Shown piece by piece: positions 34,710 through 62,608 of a stretch of DNA of 64,000 nucleotides. A program made the position numbers and the translations under genes. The notes under the pieces are model-generated. The model worked only from the letters and a program-made list of their open reading frames with translations, did not search any database and was not told the origin of the DNA. Source of the DNA: Terebella lapidaria (taxonomy: Eukaryota; Annelida; Polychaeta; Terebellida; Terebellidae); the NCBI GenBank assembly GCA_949152475.1, contig OX424570.1:18720694-18784693 (forward strand), given 5' to 3'. Each line of letters begins with the position of its first letter. Position 1 is the stretch's first letter.

Positions 34710-35371
34710 TATAATTATTCATTTAGTAATAAAAGGGTGTCTGGCTCATACGCTTTGTGAAGACGTGAATGTTATCAGGTCATGTTTACGTCTAAGGTGT
34801 AGATACGTTAACCATGAACGTAGCGAAGAGTGTGTAATTGATTTATGAATATAGTTCGCACAACAAAAATACATTTTTACCCTGTCACATTTGTTTGCCT
34901 GTGGTAGATACTGCCATATACTAATAGACGTCAATCCGTTTGTCCATGCTAGTATTTTTTGTGTACAATATTTGTATATATTTAGCCAGAAAAATATCCC
35001 GCGGTGCAAACAGAGGCGCTTGCAAGATATTGGCTCAATGCTTCAAGAAATTTAACAAAGAAATGGACAAACATTCTGTATGCCCATCGCAATCGGCCAA
35101 ATATTGACTTTGTATTGGCCATACCGATGTGCATACCTATATTGTTTGGGTAAACACACATAGGGTGTGATTTAAAATGTGGTCAATATTGGAAACCATA
35201 AGCCAACAAGAAACCAGTTTGCTGAAATATAGTATGAGACATACTGAAATAGTTCTTGTTGGCACAAGCATGGGCGAGTTTGTTGAAAATGTTAAACTAG
35301 CTCAAATTGTCTAGACGCCAATGAAGAATTGACTGCAAAGGACAACTAGTATATCACAAGATATTGGAGCC

Positions 35372-36891
35372 ATGCGAATCAAATTATGTAAGTATTTTTA
35401 TACCTGAAGATATTATTTTCAAAACAGAATTATTCAAATACTAGGAATGATATTTTCAGTTATATTCCAAAACGATAGTCGCCAGTTATTGATGAAAGTG
35501 CCCAAGTGCATAATAAGATCTAGTGCGACTCACAGCAATATGTCGAAAGTTACAATTATCGTTTCATAAATTCATCAAAGTTAATCCAACATGTGATAAA
35601 AGCTAATATAACCATCATCATTTTTTTTTCAATAGATAGGCGGTTGCGTGCCTACAAGCCCTATGTCCAGTGTGTCTTAGTGCTGGTCTGTGGAGTGTAC
35701 CTGTTTACACGTCTGGGAATAGCCTGGTATCGTCGTCATACGTGTGTGATGAAACATCGACACGAGCCTTGGAATTCCTTCGACGACATATTGGAACATG
35801 GCGCAGAGATCCAAGGAGGAAATGCAACTCCCAATGGCATCATATGGGATGTTTTACACATGTCTAGGGTGTCTTACGACTTGGGTTTGGATCCGGGGAA
35901 TCCAGAGGGAAGGAAGTTGTTTCTCATACAACCACAAGTTCCTTTGAACAATTTTGATGAGTTGACGTTGTTGGTTCTCGTTCATAGTACCGCATCGCGC
36001 TTTGAAGAGCGAGATCTTATCCGTAGAACATGGGGGAATCAAAGCACTTACCAAACTACTCACAACTTGAAGATTTTTGTCGTTTTCATTATCGGACTTC
36101 CTCCACCGAAATATTTCCAGTACAATACCAAACTGAAAGGGGTTATCAACGAAGCAAACAAGCTGCATGATATACTGCTTGTAAACGCGATGGATACCTA
36201 CAATAACTTGACGTATAAAGGATGGCTCGGCATGACATGGGCCTCAACTCTTGGACCAAAGGTGCGGAGCATCTTGAAAACAGATGATGATATTCTTATA
36301 AACCCGTTCTCTTGGTTCGAAATCATTGAACAAGTACAGTCTCGCAACTTGAAGTGTTTTATAATTGGTAACGTCTGGCTAAAACCAAAGGTGATACGAT
36401 ACGATAAATCGCTGGTCACAGAAGACGAATACGACCGAGACCATTACCCATCATTCTCAAGTGGTTCCGGTTACTTGATGTCACGTGCAGCCATGACAAC
36501 GATAGTGGAAACCACTCTTAATCTTCCCTATCTAAAGCGCGAAGACGCACTTTTCACCGGAATCATACCGAGAATAGCTGGCATTGCGCAACTGTCCCTT
36601 CCCTACAATACTTACATATTAAAAGCCGATGAAATTGATCAAAACACTTTTCTCAAAGAGAAAATAATCGTCGCACATGACCTGAACAGAACCAATTACA
36701 TACAAGGTTGGCGGGCCTTCCTCTTCAAAGCAAAGAACAATACAAAGGGTCATTTCGTGAAAGTCATACCACGGACGGATAGTTCGACAACTTTGCCAGC
36801 TCGTTGGGAACTGTCCAGAAAATGTCTCAAGTCCGATTGTGGTCCAAGATCTTCGTCAAATGTTGCCCCTTTTCTTGTACGGTTGCAATGA
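35372..36891 (+). CDS. Beta-1,3-galactosyltransferase-like protein, second paralogue
   Basis: Two coding exons: 35372-35387 (ATGCGAATCAAATTAT, donor GTAAGT) and 35636-36891. Total 1272 nt, 423 residues. It has a short basic tail, a signal anchor (VQCVLVLVCGVYLF), a stem and a GT31-type domain: LIRRTWG, DTYNNLTYK, KTDDD, YPSFSSGSGYLMS, REDALFTGI. Compared with the first paralogue the Cys before SGSGY is Ser, so a conserved disulfide is probably missing. The D/E at the start of the NLTYK motif reads AMD. The DxD metal site is intact. It is likely a Golgi glycosyltransferase, possibly with changed acceptor choice. Order and orientation show a tandem duplication. Confidence 0.9.
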
Positions 36892-37017
36892 ACTACCAGT
36901 GGTTAACTTTTAATTTGGGAATTGCAATGTTATAAGCCTTGGCTTCTATGCATTCCCTTTCAACATCTATATTTTTATGTGTGTCTATGGAATTGTACTT
37001 GTCAATGTTGATGTTGA

Positions 37018-37023
37018 AATAAA
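37018..37023 (+). promoter_or_regulatory. Polyadenylation signal of the second glycosyltransferase
   Basis: AATAAA about 130 nt after the TGA at 36889-36891, a typical distance. Confidence 0.5.
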
Positions 37024-40000
37024 CTTATTGAATATTGGATAGCAAGTGGTGAGGAAATGTCTTGGATTTAACGTAACTTGTACAACAAAGATAATGAGTA
37101 TGTGTCGTATTTTATATTTTAGTTTTTGTGTATTTTGTCAAAAAATCTTCATCCGTATAATGATGATGATAAGTTAAAGGTTGGAGGGTCTTCGTAGTCA
37201 CAAACAATTTTTTAAAAATAAATTACAGAACAAATTTCGAAATAAAATTGCTGACAATGTAAAATAAAAATTCGGGATTTCTTATGAAATACACAAGTCA
37301 TGTTATTCCCAAGCTACCAATCCCTAAAATACTTTGGTTGGCGCCTACAGTTGGGAAATCATATATGTTGGTTGCAGTATTTACCTTGAATTTGACCTCA
37401 ACGACATTGAAAGATGGAACATCCATTCAATAACATGACCTGTGTACTTCATAAGAAATGTTGAAGTAAATAAAGAAGCAGCTAATGTGAAAGATGAACA
37501 CAAAGGTATTCGTACTCAAGAAATGGAGGATTCAGTACACTCTAGTTTGTGGGATTTTTCGATTTTCATTGTCTGCTCCATGTGTGATTCTTGGCATTCA
37601 CAAAGTCACAAACTTGTTTTGCTTTCATAAATAACATAATAACGTGTCGGGGTATCTTGACATGTCATCGACCATGATATCGACAGCTGACAATCATTTG
37701 ACATCATTCCCAAGGTCACTGCGGCTCCACATTCGTATATATATTCACATCGCACATGATATACATGTATCTTATGCTACTGAGATTAGGTCCATGAAAA
37801 TTTTATACATATTTGTACAAGTATGTCAGGCAGATATACCTCAGTCGCATTTGCACTGACGCCCCCGCCGATGAGGATACGATGCCTGAGAAGGCTGAAA
37901 TTTGGTCACTGGGCAACACTTGGCCAGGTATGGACGGTGTAACCTCTTCACAAACCGCACGATTTTGTGCCACGTGGTCCATGTTCAGGTTGTATCATTT
38001 TGTGACATAACAGTCACTGGTTGTTTTGAACGTAGGATACGTCTTTACGATGTACTGAAAAACTTTTGAATAGTTTATTAAAATGACACCGAGAGTTGAT
38101 TACTGAAGTCGGTCAAAAAAGACTCCGAAGGTATCCATATTCAGAATATCAGCGAAGTGAACAAGAAGTTATTATGAACCCAGAAAGATTGAGCAGGCAG
38201 TTGGAACAGCAAAGTTGAAGACGTCCAATGGTGATTGCTGAACGCAGATCGTCAATCCGGTGAGCAGTTGAGTGAGCAGTTCCTCAGCAGAGGACCGCAA
38301 TCCGGGATCGAGACCACTCGAGTGCATTAGCCTCGATCTGTGTCTTTGCAGACATTCAGTCATCTGGCAGGAAACTAAAACTATTGTTTCCAACATCCAC
38401 ATCGAATTCAGTAGCCAGACCTGATAAGCTGGCAATTCTGGATCCGCTTCTCATCATGATGCAAATTTTAGTTTTAGTTTTATTCTTATTGTTGCAGATT
38501 GTTATGTTAGCTCAGCATCTGCCTGAATTGTACATGCTAGAAACACAGATTCATACAGAAATGTCCTCATAAATTTTGCTAAAATATTGAATTGTCTGGA
38601 TTTGACATTATTTGGTGGTGAACATCCTTTTTTCCTTTTATTTCATGTAGAAAACGAGAAAAAAATAGCATTCATTGCAGAAAGGACCCCAGTTTCGACT
38701 TTCGCATGCTTGAAAACATAAAAATAGACCTATTATTCCTATGATAGACTTAGTGCAAATATTGGCTGAACTATTGCAATATCTTGAATTTTCTGGAAGC
38801 GATGGGAGCCATCTTGGGTTTCTGGTCGTAATTCCGGAACAAGGTGAAATCCAGCTTGGCCATGTATGTAAAATAAATCATGTCCTAATGATAATTTCTC
38901 CCAATTTTGGTGCTTTTACCACAAAATGCACAATCATTCCACATATCTCCTTCAGTGAATGGTCATAATGTGTTCTTGAAATTGAATTTGTTAGGCACAA
39001 CAACCATGCTTTTCAGCCTGAGGATAATGTAATAGAAATACAATTTTATGATAAAACGATAATGATGAGATTAACCAGACACATTGCTTCAAATGACATA
39101 CAAATGACAGGGTACTTTTGGGGGTGGGAGGTCGTAAAAGTTTCTTCAGATTTTTTAGAACCGCCCTGAATTTGATGTACTTGGTGTGGTGGCGATATGG
39201 ATAACTGTATATCAGGGTTACGGTAAATGTGTTTTTGCGGCGCGAAAAATCCGTTATTCTGTTTTGGGGGATTTTTCATTAAAATATCATTCAGATTTTT
39301 TGGAACCAGCCCTAAATCTTTGTAATTGATGTAGTGGAGCCACATATTATAAATGGTACTTTTGTCCAGTCATTCCCCTTCTGACCAAAATCTGTTGTGT
39401 AGCCGCCTGACTAATACAGCTCCCATTATTAAGAAAGAATTGGATTTTTTATCAATGGCAAAAAGCATCTGGGTCTAGGAAATCGTGTAGGTACCTAAAC
39501 TATTTACCTAAAACGATCCACCTGAAGCCACGTCCAAATAATATAATATACAAATATTGACTTTTGGTGAGGTGAACACGTGAAAATATGTAATGTAGAT
39601 TATTTTTCGTTAATGACGTAAATAATTTGATTTTATTGTCTCCGTTAAATACTAGTAACCTCGTAAAGATCTCTGGCTGGGAGATCATATCTTTTTTTTT
39701 AGATTTACAACATTAATACTGATATTATAGGCATGAGAACCGGCGTACAGTTATGCAAATATTATTGTACATGTTGTACTATCAATTAAATATTATTACA
39801 CTACCCATAACTATTATGCCATTAAAATGTGTATATAACTTCATCTAGATCTATTCAACATTCCTTTTTAGAAGAACTGGAACAAATTACTTTCAATTAT
39901 TTGTTTTTCTTTTTTCATTTGTTCGCCTTTTATTCCAATTCATTGATTTTCTTCCCGTTCACATCTTCGATCGAATGATGGATGTCAGCTTTAAAATGAG

Positions 40001-40732
40001 TTCGAAAAAATCCGAATCATGGCGTATTTCGATCGTATCATAACGCGCCCAAAACATGTCGCACAATATTGTGGGTTTATTCACCAGGGCGCAGCACTAT
40101 CTCGTATCCTTAATTAAACAGCCAACCCCCCCCCCCTTCTGTGTGTGATACATGTTGACACATCCAACTTGTGCCCCAAGTTCAACAAGTGTGTGCGATT
40201 CGCGCAAGGATTAACACTTTATAGGACCTGTCTGCCTTCAAATCGCCACAAAGAAACGCGATTTCTTTCGAGTTTGGATAACTTTCCCCCACTTTACATG
40301 GTAAGTAGAGTGACTCAGTTTGACAACTTTTAGAATGTCATTTCAACTTGCCGAAAACTATTTTTTCCACGCCAGTCCTGTCATATTTTTCAATGGCACG
40401 TTATATTTAGATAGATGTCGCCGAGTGAAGTGAGGAATACAACGTATGTAATACACATGTATGTATTCGCGTGTATGTTGGCAAAACGTGATGTGTCATA
40501 GATTGTCAAGTATAAATGGGCACAGGTGAATTCACTTTTTTACCGCGTTGTACTTATAAAGCCCTTGTTGATAATACGTAGGTCAACCTGTGTATACTTT
40601 CTTTGTAAACCTGTTATACATTACTATAATAGTCATTTTCCATTCCTCATGTACAAGTTGCTCTGTAGGCCCTATGTAAATCTGTATTTTACATGGTTGT
40701 TCCATCAGTTTGACACTGTTTAATATACAGCT

Positions 40733-40907
40733 AGTGGTCCCTGTAAGATAAGACACCTCTGAAATAAGATTCCCCTGTCTGTAAATACTTTTTTGTATTC
40801 CCCAAAGATCAATTTAACATGTAAATGAACCTGTGAAATAAGACTTCCTGTAAGATAAGACCTCATTTTCTCTGCAAAAAATGAGGTCTTATCTTACAGG
40901 GACCACT
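40733..40907. mobile_element. Small inverted-repeat element (MITE-like)
   Basis: The left end reads AGTGGTCCCTGTAAGATAAGAC and the right end is its reverse complement. A second, nested hairpin (AAGATAAGACCTCATTTT against AAAATGAGGTCTTATCTT) occupies the right half. Total about 175 bp with no coding content. Confidence 0.7.
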
Positions 40908-41960
40908 GTACATGTGTTATGTCTTTCATTATAGCTAAGAGTGTCAAAATGATCAAAACAATTAATGTAGTCATATGAATTATTCATCTTTGGACATTCA
41001 TGTAAAGAAGTTAAATCCAAGCCGTTATAAATTATTTAACCAATGGGTGTATCAGAATACATTCCATGATAATGCAAAATATTCCCCAAAAGAAGAGAAG
41101 TCTAAATTTTTAATTTTAATACATGTACATGTATATATCTGATGTCAATTAGTATGTACCACAGTATGTAGGCCTACATGCATAATGTACAACTTCAGAA
41201 GATACATTATCATAATTATGACAAATTGAGTACATCTTATATATATATACTAGTATAGGTATGTAATATATGTACATTTCCATCTAATATCATTCATCTT
41301 TATTATCTGTGCACGCTTCGCAGAAATCTTGTCCGCATGTGGTCATAATTTTTTCACCCATTTGTCTCAATCGCGAGCTAAATAAGTACCACTTTTGTTC
41401 TCAGAAGCTTTACAATAGGAAAGCCCCCTGTTGCTTTCTAATAATATTCTTGCGGGCAAAAGTCATTGCTATAATTGCAACAGGACATTCATGTCATCTA
41501 AGCTTTTTAATGGCATAGGATTCCACGGTTTTAAAAAGATGCTTGCGATTTCTTCTCGATTCTTGTATATGGATGAGTCATACAAGGGTACAGACATATT
41601 TGATGGTGTCTCCTTAATAAGTATCGGGTAATGTCTGGAATTTGGGATATAGCAGCTGGATTCCGCATTCCATTGTGGGGAGCCGTCATAAAATGAAAGC
41701 TGGTTTGCATCTAGGGGGGGGGGGGGGGGGAAACATCAAACAATAATATATCTGTTTAGACACCAGCATATAAATAACTTTAGTCATATAGATATGCTAT
41801 GCATTCCTAATGTAAATGCGTATAAAAGGGGAAAAATCGGCCAAATATTTTATAACAAGATAAAGGCTTTCTTATGTTTTATGAAAATGAGTTTGCGTTG
41901 TTGACAAATGCAGTTTATCATTCTATTATACACACATTATTTCTGGACTGGGACACTTTT

Positions 41961-43452
41961 TAGGTTACCGGACCTTTGGTCCGATAACCTATTGGCATGG
42001 CGTTGCGTCCGTCGTCCGTCCGTCCGTCCGTCCGGCGTTAACATTTTTATCTTTAAAGTTAACTATCGAATCTTTCTGAAATTTTGCACAAAAATGCCTA
42101 AAAATATTTTGAGAAGGAGGTATTTTTTTGTTTTTTGATTTTCGCATTTTTTTCAAAATGGCGGCCGTTTTTGTCGAAAAACGCTCAATTTTGGACTTTG
42201 ACGGCCATTTTCTCAAAAACTGTCTGATCAGTTTTGAGTTTTTGGTTTCAAAAGATTCCCCTCATATACCTCTGTGATATGTATAAGTTTGGTTGCCCTA
42301 AATTCGCCGGTTTCCGTGTGGCGGCCATTTTGAATTTTTGGCGGGTCGGCGAAAAAAATTTTTTTCGCCCCAAATCGCATTACTATCCATTTTGGGCCAT
42401 TTCTAGGCCAAAAAAAATTTTCACCCTTTGAAAAAAATTTTGGACTTGAAAAATTTTCGGCACTTTTTTCCTTCATAATGGGAGCTGTCTGGACTGTACT
42501 CATAGAACGCTTGAAGATAGAGCTTAGAAATTGGCACTTTCAAATGGGAAGTCATATATGGCGACTTGTGTGGTGACCTTGAATTTGACCTTGGATTACC
42601 TTGAAAGGTCAAAACAGCCATTTTTGCGTCGAAAAATGCTCAAATTTGCACCTGGTCTGTATTTTCTCAAAAACTGTCTGATCAGTTTTGAGATTTTTGC
42701 TTAAAAAGAGTCCTCTTATATACCTCTGTGACGTGTATAAGTTTTGTTGCCCTGGAATCGACGATCTCCGTGTGGCGGCCATTTTGAATTTTTGACGAGT
42801 CGGCGAAAAAAAAAATTTTCACCCCAAATCGCATTACTATCCATTTTGGCCAATTCTAGGCCAAAAAATATTTTCACCCTTTGAAAAAAATTTCGGACTT
42901 AAGAAAATTTTCGGCACTTTTTTCCTTCATAATGGGAGCTGTCAGGACTGTACTCATAGAACGCTTGAAGATAGAGCTTAGAAATTGGCATTTTCAAATG
43001 GAAAGTCATATATGGCGACTTGTGTGGTGACCTTGAATTTGACCTTCGATGACCTTGAAAGGTCAAAACAGCCATTTTGGGGTCAAAAAATGCCCAGATT
43101 TGCCTCTACAGATGAAATGCTTGCAGATAGAGCTCATGTTTGCATTATGAACATATAGAAAGACATATATGGCACAACTAATGATGACCTTGAACTTGAC
43201 GTCAGATGACCTTGAGTGCCAAATGTCTGACTTGGAATGTGTAAATTGACCTGAGCGGCCTAAACGATTCCACCCAACATATAGAATATCAAATGCCGCA
43301 CACATACATGTAATGGTAACATCGAAGTTCATACGGATGACCTTGATCGGTAAATCCCAAGGTCATATGTTTACACTGCGAACCTTGATTGGTAAAAGGT
43401 CTGTTACCTGCCAATGCTGCCATGGCCAAACCAAAATTGTCCGGTAACCTAT
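41961..43452. mobile_element. 1.5 kb non-autonomous element with 13-bp inverted ends
   Basis: The ends read TAGGTTACCGGAC (41961-41973) and GTCCGGTAACCTA (43440-43452). The left end folds on itself (GGTTACCGGACC/TTT/GGTCCGATAACC), and a (GTCC)n run follows at 42008-42033. Inside, a segment of about 450 bp is duplicated in tandem (roughly 42185-42640 and 42640-43100), with shared phrases such as AAAACTGTCTGATCAGTTTTGAG and GGCGGCCATTTTGAATTTTT. No transposase frame is present. Confidence 0.7.
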
Positions 43453-45619
43453 CTTAGCCTTTGGGCTAATTTTTTTTGTCCCCTATGACATTGCAATGGG
43501 TATGTAATTATATCTGTGTACTGGTCTTACATATTGTGTAATTTACAGTAATTCGCCTATTTTTTATACATGTACATAACTCCATTTTCGAAAAGTATGT
43601 GTAGATTTCTTTCTGTGAAGGATGTGATATTTTATTGCTTGTTTCTAAATTCATGAAAGTATTTTGAATTTGTCATTCTTTGTCTAAATATAATTTCTGA
43701 ATTGATTTTGTGCTCCATATTCATCAAGTCCTAAATCTAATTTTCTAATCTATCCATTTACACCGAAATAAGGATATCTTTTTACAATAATGAGAACGAC
43801 TGGCCATATGTGGCAAACTGAACTTTTCCAGGTCAGTATATTTACAAATCATCAATCGCGATGATAAACAATTACTGTACTGTCAATATGTACTGAGTTA
43901 ATAGAACCATTAGACATTCCAGAGCGGTTCATTGCCACTTATATATAATGAACGGAACTACCAACGTTTTGTTTGTTTTGCTGCTATGATGCCAGTTGAA
44001 ATATGATCAGGCCCACATATACATGATACATATTATATATCCCAAGGATAAAGAAATGGTCAATATATGTTGAGTATCAAAATACCGCAACAAACTGTAC
44101 AAGTGTGTCATACTTGAATAGTTGTGAAAATCTCAGTGGTAAATTGGTCAGACACAAGCCGAGATATACCGGAAACATTTCAGAATAATTTACCATGTTT
44201 ACTGGGAAACAGAAAGCTCGGTACAGCATGTACAGTAGTATATATGTAAATAAAGCTTTTTACCTCAAAAGAGAAAATACGGAGGTTTGATCAAATGATT
44301 TATGAATTTCAAAAGAAAAGTATTTAATATCACTTCCTCAATCCATGTGTACATCATCATGCGGAACAGCAAAATAGCAATAAGGAAATTAGCAATTATA
44401 AAATGATGGAAATTGGCAATTTTAGAACATACAGTATATTGTGGGTTGGCATAGACAATTAAAGGTGTTAGTGGTATTTGGTAATATACTATATATCCTC
44501 ACTTTGTATATAATATCATAGAGAAATCATATATGCGAAAATTGTCATGGGGTGAAAAATACCATATACACTATATTTTTAATCAAAGCTCAAGTTTACT
44601 TGTAGATGACCATTTTTCAAACATGGAATTTTGGTGTCTGTCAGTTGTCACTGAATTATATTTCCAAGTTACCATGGTAATTAGTTTGATACAGAGTTTT
44701 GTTTTTGGTACTTTTTCGAAAAGCGGGAGGGGTTGTCAGCTGCTCTTCTGAACTGGTAAATAGAGATAGATGTCGTTTAAATATATATCTGAATTTTTTG
44801 ACAATTTTACTGTCCCGTTCGCCAACGTATGTCATTTATCATATAACGATGAAATATTGGTGACCCACTTTCAAGCGTAATAGATAACGGGTGCAAAATA
44901 TCTATGCATATCAGAAGATAATCAAATAAAATAGGGCCAATCACTGCCACTGACGTTGACATGAATAAAAAAGTTTTCATCGCTGAACAAGAATTCAGAA
45001 TCACGCTACTGATATCTAGGTTTACAGTTTCAGATATCCAGAGGGTCCATTGATAAAAGGGTTTTAGGCTACATTTTGATCAAATTGTTTATGGTACATC
45101 ATGCTGAGAAGCCAATAGAGAAATGCTCTGGCTGCTAATTGGAAAATGTATAATTATGCACTTGGGGTGGTTTTTCGTACAGCTCCCAAATGTATTTCTT
45201 CAAAACAGTGGCCAGCTCATATTGTATGCATTGTTGACCACTGGTGTATGTTAATTGTATGCAATTTGCATATATTACCTAATAGATGCCCACCCACACT
45301 GAAAACTACTTTATGTACACATATGACCCTATGCTGGACTGAAATTACAATAAAAATGTCACAAGACAATAATTATAGGGCACCATTTTGGCGTTTCGTA
45401 ATCGAGATAAATAGGTGCATTTTCATGATTTTACAATAGATAGATTGGAAACGGATGCCTGCTGTTAGGACAACCTTTATTCAGAGTTTCTAGGAAATCG
45501 CCTCATTGAATGATCAATATTCACGCTGTGATGTTCGTCACTCATGAATGGTTTGGTGAGACTTATACTGTTCTTAGAACATGTTGAACTGATCCATTTT
45601 GATTGGACAGCCTATGTAA

Positions 45620-45829
45620 TACTGTAAAAAGACTAATTTTGGTGGCTATTAAATTTGGCGGTTTTGAACCCCACGTCATTTGGCGGAGATTTAATTTGGC
45701 GGTTTCAAGACCACTTACATTTCTTAACATATATCTAGTTAATTTGGCGGACGATTTAATTTGGCGGTTTTTCCCCTACCGCCAAATCCGCCAAATAAAT
45801 CGTCTGCCAAAATTAGTCGTTTTACAGTA
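45620..45829. mobile_element. MITE with TA target duplication
   Basis: The left end TACTGTAAAAAGACTAATTTTGG and right end CCAAAATTAGTCGTTTTACAGTA are inverted; TA at each edge fits a mariner-type insertion. The interior has several AAATTTGGCGG units facing each other. It lies about 650 bp upstream of the first coding exon of the kinase gene. Confidence 0.75.
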
Positions 45830-46387
45830 TGTATTAAGTGTGGTGGAAATCAGTTCAATACACATGATACATGGACTTGATGATGTAGGATGCACTTTTT
45901 GCCATTTGGGAATGATGCTTGGATTTCTTAAAAGAAAAGTTAAATATTACACATTCAAAAACTATACAAGCCTTGTCATCTCCAAATAATACTGGTAAAT
46001 AAATTTCAGTTTCACCTCAAAACCCATGCATTTATTCAAGGTCATTCAGAGCACATGTAAATTTTATGGAAAACTACCCATAAAACAGATGCATTGAAGA
46101 AATTAAAAATATTTTTATATTTATATCACCTTTTCTGACAGCCAGCACAGTTGTGTTAAGGTAGTAAATGCAACCACTTTCATACCAGCAGGTGTCTCAC
46201 TCATAATTATGATCTATTTGTCAAATTCTCATGTTTACTGACCGAACCAGGTTTTCTTTCTTTGTTCACACAGGTTTCATTGCCAGACGGCTGCCTACCC
46301 AACTAAAGCCACCACATCCAACTTGCCTTTGAATTTCTCAAGCTCAGTCTTTGACTGCATGTGAGGCCGTACAACAAAGAGTCAGCC

Positions 46388-61438
<15,051 letters not shown>

Positions 61439-61554
61439 AAATTGAAGAATTGTTGAAGTTTCTGAAGTATAACTTGTAATTGCAAAATCTTTTTTAATTC
61501 TCAATGGCTCGACTGCTCTTTCGAATCTACTTTATAATCAGATGATTTACAGAA

Positions 61555-61560
61555 AATAAA
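61555..61560 (+). promoter_or_regulatory. Proximal polyadenylation signal of MLCK
   Basis: AATAAA in AGAAAATAAATG, about 120 nt after the stop codon. Confidence 0.5.
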
Positions 61561-62329
61561 TGTTTACCTTTACTGTATTTGAACACTCAAATTAATTATA
61601 TGACTTTTGCACATGTATTAAAAATGTATCCACATACTGTATATTTTGTGTACATTATACAGTTCAACTGCTGTTATTTATGCGAATGTATTCTGAATGT
61701 ACATGTTTATTTAAATGGTTTAGAGACTGTTTGTCAATTTGATATTTTAACAAGCCTACTTTAGTGTGACTTGTTAAAGTTAACTTAGTGTGCTGTTTTT
61801 ACAGTGAAGGTGACAATTTAATGAGGAATCCGTGTAAAACAAAAACAAAAACGTTCTAATTTACTCAAAGGAATATTGCTGGAAGAAATGTCATGCATTT
61901 TGTCTGCATTTACAAATGTACAATATTTGTTGTAGCTTATATGGTTTTCAATGTCCTTTGATATTTTCAGTCCCAATTTTATTCATATTGTACAAGCAAC
62001 AGATATGTAAAACTCTAACATATTTTTGTTTGGGCTTTTGCATGGCGATTCTGTTAACCACGATGTTTCATGGCAACAAAAATTGATGTGAACACACTAA
62101 ACACATTGACATCAATTTTGCATTGGGCAAAATGTTATTCCAACCAATTACCATGGTAAAATTAACAGTATTAATCAAACTATCATACTTTTTCATTTAA
62201 CGTGTACATCAAAATGTGGCATGTCTTCTTTGGAAAGAAAAAATAATTAGATTGGTTAAATGAAACCAGTTGCATGCAAACTTTTGGCAAAAAATTCTTC
62301 GATGTGCAACATAATAACCACATAATGTA

Positions 62330-62608
62330 TCGGTCCTAATAGTGGCACGTGCCCTAATAGTAGCATGCCCCCCACTTTTTTCCAAAAATGTTTTTTATAA
62401 CCTTATAATTCACTTCATATCTCTCTAATAAAATCTTGTGAGCGTTCCAATGCACACATTTATGTTATTTGGATCGTTATAAAGGGGATTGAAGACTATT
62501 GATATATTATTCAATGTTTTCCTTAAAATTGACCAAGTTTGACCTCATTTTTGCGCATGCATCTGCAGTAGGTCTGGCTTTGGCTCACCATGCTACTATT
62601 AGGACCAA
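62330..62608. mobile_element. MITE in the MLCK 3' region
   Basis: The left end TCGGTCCTAATAGTGGC and, on the other strand, the right end TTGGTCCTAATAGTAGC are inverted, with TA at both edges (62328-62329 and 62609-62610). If the distal polyadenylation site is used, it is part of the MLCK 3' UTR. Confidence 0.65.

Larger units (their letters stand above)
33435..35371. other. Intergenic stretch between the two glycosyltransferase paralogues
   Basis: Untranslated tail of the first gene followed by the leader and promoter region of the second. No other coding signal is seen. Confidence 0.5.
37024..45619. other. Gene-poor, repeat-rich interval before the kinase gene
   Basis: No credible exon or RNA gene is seen in 8.6 kb. 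Contents are a C-run at about 40127-40137, a small inverted-repeat element at 40733-40907, a G-run at 41707-41719 and a 1.5 kb element at 41961-43452. Distal promoters or non-coding exons of the kinase gene could lie here but cannot be recognised. Confidence 0.5.

Noticed and set aside
38172..38435. 87-residue minus-strand frame
   Set aside because: No recognisable domain, no splice support and no relation to the neighbours.
46361..46387. Extended N-terminus of MLCK upstream of 46388
   Set aside because: The apparent start is GTG, not ATG; the ATG at 46388 has a strong context.
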